Shown: positions 51,626-54,985 of the stretch, piece after piece
How the letters are laid out: every line of letters begins with the position of its first letter
Numbering within the stretch: the first letter of the stretch is position 1
Assembly: GCA_945965395.1 (NCBI GenBank)
Contig: CAMFND010000073.1
Span: forward strand, 1 to 54,985
Length of the DNA: 54,985 bases
Direction: 5' to 3'
From: an uncultured Bacteroides sp.
Lineage (GTDB): Bacteria; Bacteroidota; Bacteroidia; Bacteroidales; Bacteroidaceae
Program-made: the position numbers and the translations under genes
The notes under the pieces: model-generated
What the model was told of the DNA's origin: nothing
Database searches by the model: none
Seen by the model: the letters and a program-made list of their open reading frames with translations, nothing else

Positions 51626-53728
51626 ATGAACAAAAGTAAAGCAACGACAGCCCTGAAATCGCTGCTGGTTTCAGGCTGTGCCCTTTTTGTGTGGGGCATG
51701 ACACCCGTATTTTTAGCCTCCACCCTTACCTCGTGCGAAAAATTAGAGGATATTTTAGGAGGTGGTGGTGATGATGAAGACGACGGAAACGGAAGCAGCT
51801 CAGGCAATCTGAACGGAGTGGGTACTACCGACGGAGCGGCTCCCTATTTCAATCTGGAAACGACCCGCATCGAAGTGCCTGCCGTAAGAGACGGAGAAGG
51901 CATACAGGTGAAATGCCAGACCAACATCATGAGCATGCGCTATGTGCTGGAGAAATTCAAGAAATTCAGCGAAGGTGAACTGACTGAGCAGGAGGACTAT
52001 TCGTTCATCCTGGAAAATCCGGAGTATTCGTTCTACGGCGAAGAGTACCTGCAGTATTATACCAACTACTCCAGCGAGAAACAGACCGACAACCTGCTGA
52101 TTTATGCCACCGACAAAGACAGTCTGCTGGCCACCATCCCCATCGAACAGGCGGCTGCCCCTCATATCAGCGTGACCAAGGCAGATGCAGGTGTCAATGA
52201 AATCACACTGACACTGGAAGGACAGAACGACGCCCGTTTCTATTCCACCTACATCTCTACCGACAGCATCCCCTTGTTCGAAGTCATTCAGGATTTGAAG
52301 AACGGAGGCTCAGGACTTCCTTTTGAATACCTCTTCGACCTTCAAAGCCAGCCTACGTGTACCTTCTCCGGACTGACAGAAGCAACCAAATACTACATCT
52401 ACCTGCAAGGCGGTACGGAACCGGGGCCTCTGCATGGACTTTCACTGTATACCGTCACTACTGCCATGCGCGGCAAGGAAGATGCGCTGATTATGAAATA
52501 CGCGTTGAACAATCTAAACAACCGTACGGTGTATCTTCCGTTTGAAGGACGGGTGAAAGGTATCATCGACTGGGGCGACGGAGTGACCGAGGTGCTCGAC
52601 AAGTCATACGTATATTCGGCCGACCTGTCACACGTTTATGCCCAAGGTGCTGAATCTACCGTAGAAGTAGCTTTCAAAGGTACGGTAGAATCTCTGACAA
52701 CCAACAGCACAACCAAGGGAGAAATCCTCAAGAGTTCACTCATCGGCATCACACAATGGGGTACGCCCGAACTGAAAACACTGAGACTGGAAGACGTTAC
52801 CGCACTGACCCAGCTGGCTGCCGACACCAAAGGAGCACTGTCCGCCATCACGGACTTCACCTCCTGCTTTGAAGGCTGTACGGGACTGACCAACCTCCCC
52901 GAAGACCTGTTTGCCATGGCCACCAGTGCCCGTAATTTCGACTATACCTTCAAGGACTGTACGAGCCTGACTTCTCTCCCGTCGGATTTATTTGCACACA
53001 ATGCCCAGGCCATCACATTCAACGGTACGTTCTACCGCTGCGAAAAGCTGGAAACGCTACCAGAATCTCTGTTTGCCGGCACCCCCGCTGCCCATTCCCT
53101 GAATGAAATTTTCTACGGATGTACGGCACTGAAGGAATTGCCGGCCAACTTGTTCAAGGGACACTACAACCTTGGATATCTGGAATGTGCCTTTGCCGGC
53201 TGCACCTCGCTCACCAGTCTGCCCGAAGGGTTGTTTGAAGGCTGTAGCGGAGTACGCAGCCTCGGCACAGTGTACGATACCCGCAACTACGCCCTGGGTA
53301 TCTTTGCACGATGCACCTCACTGAAAAGCATCCCTGCCGACTTATTTGCTTCCATGACAAAGGTAACCCGTATGCCAGGTATCTTCTATGAATGCAAGGC
53401 ACTCACAGAGATTCCGGAAGGCTTGTTCGATCACAATCCGGAAGTGACCTACATCAGTTATTCATTCGAAGGATGCAGCAGCCTGCGCAGTGTACCGACC
53501 GGTCTGTTCGACAAGATGCGTATTTTGCAGAGTACCACCCGGTTGTTCTATGGTTGCCAGTCGCTCACCGGTGAGTCACCCTATACCCTGATAAACGGAG
53601 AGAAAGTACACCTGTACGAACGTCAGAACCATCCGACCGAATTTCTGGAAATCACCAATCACAACAGTACGTTCAGGAACTGTACGAACCTGACCGATCA
53701 TGATTCCATGCCGAGTGACTGGAGATAA
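51626..53728 (+). CDS. Surface lipoprotein with BspA-like leucine-rich repeats
   Basis: Encodes 700 residues. A long signal segment ends at LASTLTSC with C37 as the lipid site, followed by an acidic glycine/aspartate tract (GGGGDDEDDGNGSSSG), typical of surface-exported Bacteroides lipoproteins. Residues about 60-280 are beta-rich and contain a fibronectin-like part. Residues about 410-690 hold some eight LRR_5/BspA-type repeats with the pattern F..C.SL.SLP..LF. Such proteins bind host or bacterial surfaces; a partner cannot be named. It has its own promoter and terminator. Confidence 0.82.
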   Translation: MNKSKATTALKSLLVSGCALFVWGMTPVFLASTLTSCEKLEDILGGGGDDEDDGNGSSSGNLNGVGTTDGAAPYFNLETTRIEVPAVRDGEGIQVKCQTNIMSMRYVLEKFKKFSEGELTEQEDYSFILENPEYSFYGEEYLQYYTNYSSEKQTDNLLIYATDKDSLLATIPIEQAAAPHISVTKADAGVNEITLTLEGQNDARFYSTYISTDSIPLFEVIQDLKNGGSGLPFEYLFDLQSQPTCTFSGLTEATKYYIYLQGGTEPGPLHGLSLYTVTTAMRGKEDALIMKYALNNLNNRTVYLPFEGRVKGIIDWGDGVTEVLDKSYVYSADLSHVYAQGAESTVEVAFKGTVESLTTNSTTKGEILKSSLIGITQWGTPELKTLRLEDVTALTQLAADTKGALSAITDFTSCFEGCTGLTNLPEDLFAMATSARNFDYTFKDCTSLTSLPSDLFAHNAQAITFNGTFYRCEKLETLPESLFAGTPAAHSLNEIFYGCTALKELPANLFKGHYNLGYLECAFAGCTSLTSLPEGLFEGCSGVRSLGTVYDTRNYALGIFARCTSLKSIPADLFASMTKVTRMPGIFYECKALTEIPEGLFDHNPEVTYISYSFEGCSSLRSVPTGLFDKMRILQSTTRLFYGCQSLTGESPYTLINGEKVHLYERQNHPTEFLEITNHNSTFRNCTNLTDHDSMPSDWR

Positions 53729-53757
53729 ACGAGTCCCGATTTTTGCATAAGTATCCT

Positions 53758-53804
53758 TCCCCTGCCGAAGCAAGATAAAAAACACGCTTGGCAGGGGATT
53801 TTTT
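53758..53804 (+). terminator. Terminator after the LRR lipoprotein gene
   Basis: 9-bp stem TCCCCTGCC / GGCAGGGGA, extended inside by GAAGC/GCTT pairing, followed by TTTTTT. Confidence 0.85.
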
Positions 53805-53837
53805 ATGCCTCAATTTCCGATTCTCTATTTTTTATGC

Positions 53838-53845
53838 TAACTTTG
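53838..53845 (+). promoter_or_regulatory. -7 box for the small membrane-protein gene
   Basis: TAACTTTG, 25 bp before ATG 53871. Confidence 0.55.
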
Positions 53846-53870
53846 AGAATCAAACCTTTATCAAAAAACT

Positions 53871-54041
53871 ATGTTACTCAGAATTTTAGGTTATCTCTGT
53901 CAGTTGTGTTTCATTATTGGCCTTTATTATGGACTCAAAAGTCAGGAAGCGTTTCTGCAGTACTCTGTCTGTATGCTGGCCATGCTGATTCTCTTACAGC
54001 GCATATTCATTGACTTTTTCTGGAAAAAAGAAAACACTTAA
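53871..54041 (+). CDS. Small membrane protein (56 residues)
   Basis: Reads MLLRILGYLCQLCFIIGLYY, then GLKSQEAFLQYSVCMLAMLI, then LLQRIFIDFFWKKENT and a TAA stop. Two hydrophobic segments suggest a two-span membrane protein with a basic tail. A perfect -7 box lies 25 bp upstream and the lipoprotein gene starts 13 bp downstream, so this looks like the first gene of a small operon. I recognise no family. Confidence 0.55.
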   Translation: MLLRILGYLCQLCFIIGLYYGLKSQEAFLQYSVCMLAMLILLQRIFIDFFWKKENT

Positions 54042-54054
54042 CATTTTATCCACC

Positions 54055-54985
54055 ATGCACACGAAACAACTCACTAGCATCCTGCTGGTATTCCTAAGCA
54101 TCTTCTGCTTCACCAGCTGCGACCACGACGACGTAAACTTTCCAACTTTCACATTCAATGAAAACGGAGAATGTGAGCCAGCGTCTCTCACCCCCATTTC
54201 ATCCGCCCGCTTCGAAGAGGCCGTAGTGGGATATGGCTGGAAGCACGTCCACACCTACGAAATCAATCCCGACGGCACTTGCCAGACGCAGGATTATTAC
54301 CAAGACATGACAGGTATAGGTCCTACCCAATATTACGTGGAAAGCAACTCTTCCCTGAAAAAATACATGTACATTGACGCCTATCCTGCATGGGGATTCC
54401 GGACTGTAGCCTATACCTTCTCGGACGGAAACCGATTGCTCAGCAACCAGAACACAGTATTCCAGATACTTTCTGTGAACGGTGACACAATGGAAATACT
54501 TGACCAGTTGGGGATACGGACAGGCGGGACCAAAATCTACGGTTATTCCATCTACCAGCGGATGACGAATCAGGAACTGGAAGAGGTGCAGAAAACATAT
54601 CACACAGATTTGTCGGACATTCATGAACTGACCGTATCGGTACAGGAAAATCCGCTCATCATCTCCGGAAAAGAAACGGAATTCGATGTGCTGAGCAGCA
54701 ATGGTCCTTTCACTTTCAAACCAGCCAGAGAAGGCAGTTGCGAAATCACTTCACAAGGGAATCACGTCAAGGTCAAGCTGTTGAGCAACGGAGTGCATCT
54801 CACAGGCTACGACCGTCTGCGTCATTGTGAGGTGGTCATCTTCTCTACTGACGAGGAACTGGAACCCGAAGGTACGGACATCTACGACTTCACGTACACG
54901 GAAATCACCGTCAATCAAGAAAAGAAACTCTTTGCACCCGATGGCCATGAAATCTCCTACGACCTCGGCAGCATGGAAGTCACCC
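54055..54985 (+). CDS. Lipoprotein, partial (runs off the window)
   Basis: From ATG 54055 the frame is open to the last base, at least 310 residues. Signal peptide MHTKQLTSILLVFLSIFCF then TSC with C22 as the lipid site, followed by an acidic DHDD tract. The mature part begins VNFPTFTFNENGECEPASLT; later VSVQENPLIISGKETEFDVL and GSCEITSQGNHVKVKLLSNG look like Ig/BACON-like beta-sandwich domains. It is probably a periplasmic or surface lipoprotein of unknown role, co-transcribed with the small membrane protein 13 bp upstream. Confidence 0.65.
   Translation, partial: MHTKQLTSILLVFLSIFCFTSCDHDDVNFPTFTFNENGECEPASLTPISSARFEEAVVGYGWKHVHTYEINPDGTCQTQDYYQDMTGIGPTQYYVESNSSLKKYMYIDAYPAWGFRTVAYTFSDGNRLLSNQNTVFQILSVNGDTMEILDQLGIRTGGTKIYGYSIYQRMTNQELEEVQKTYHTDLSDIHELTVSVQENPLIISGKETEFDVLSSNGPFTFKPAREGSCEITSQGNHVKVKLLSNGVHLTGYDRLRHCEVVIFSTDEELEPEGTDIYDFTYTEITVNQEKKLFAPDGHEISYDLGSMEVT

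Overview
The window is chromosomal DNA from a member of the Bacteroidales, most likely a Bacteroides or Phocaeicola species. Three things point there. Many genes are preceded by the Bacteroidetes sigma-ABfr -7 box TAnnTTTG, while good Shine-Dalgarno sites are scarce. The gene set is typical of the group: a bifunctional fucokinase/GDP-fucose pyrophosphorylase (Fkp), Wzi, a DUF2023-flavodoxin pair, and thi genes ordered SEGCHF. Finally, coding DNA of moderate GC alternates with very AT-rich spacers. I see no tRNA, rRNA, CRISPR array, intact insertion sequence or prophage.

Layout. Positions 1-3760 are a patchwork of accessory and decaying DNA: a DUF2971 gene, the 3' end of rmlB, a degenerate copy of an Rpn nuclease gene, a small DUF2589-like ORF, an M15 peptidase, an orphan HipB-type regulator and one intact Rpn-family gene. 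Positions 3775-13455 form a fucose and surface-polysaccharide block (fucP, ugd, a rhamnose/fucose mutarotase, fkp, wzi, a small lipoprotein, a WcaJ-type initiating sugar transferase). Positions 13478-28781 are housekeeping: an rRNA methyltransferase, a DEDDy exonuclease, DUF5063, ftsK with lolA, two L,D-transpeptidases, yigZ, a sulfatase, the serC-serA-DUF1015 operon and a dbpA-like helicase with a displaced reading frame at its 3' end.

Positions 28829-36745 hold nucleic-acid and defence-type genes: a very large exonuclease/RecQ/UvrD fusion, a NERD protein and an AlbA_2 ATP-binding protein. The last is bracketed by short remnants that look like the first codons of a helicase gene and of a type III methyltransferase gene, so this is probably a collapsed restriction-type operon. 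After a long AT-rich gap come a GNAT acetyltransferase, a pyridoxamine kinase, the ybaN-pabB-pabC folate operon, a periplasmic HIU hydrolase, DUF2023-fldA, yitT and two envelope genes. Positions 45298-51519 are a TPP-riboswitch-controlled thiamine locus (thiS, thiE, thiG, thiC, thiH, thiF). The window ends with a leucine-rich-repeat lipoprotein, a tiny membrane protein and a lipoprotein that runs off the edge.

The most unusual signal is non-coding. Three separate intergenic regions each hold exactly five copies of a 17-bp near-palindrome (consensus AAACGCAAGTGCGTTTT) at an almost perfect 22-bp period, with divergent 5-bp linkers. Two other intergenic families are visible: elements built of tandem 7-mers in sets of about four, placed against gene ends and starts, and a nested-hairpin element between thiE and thiG.
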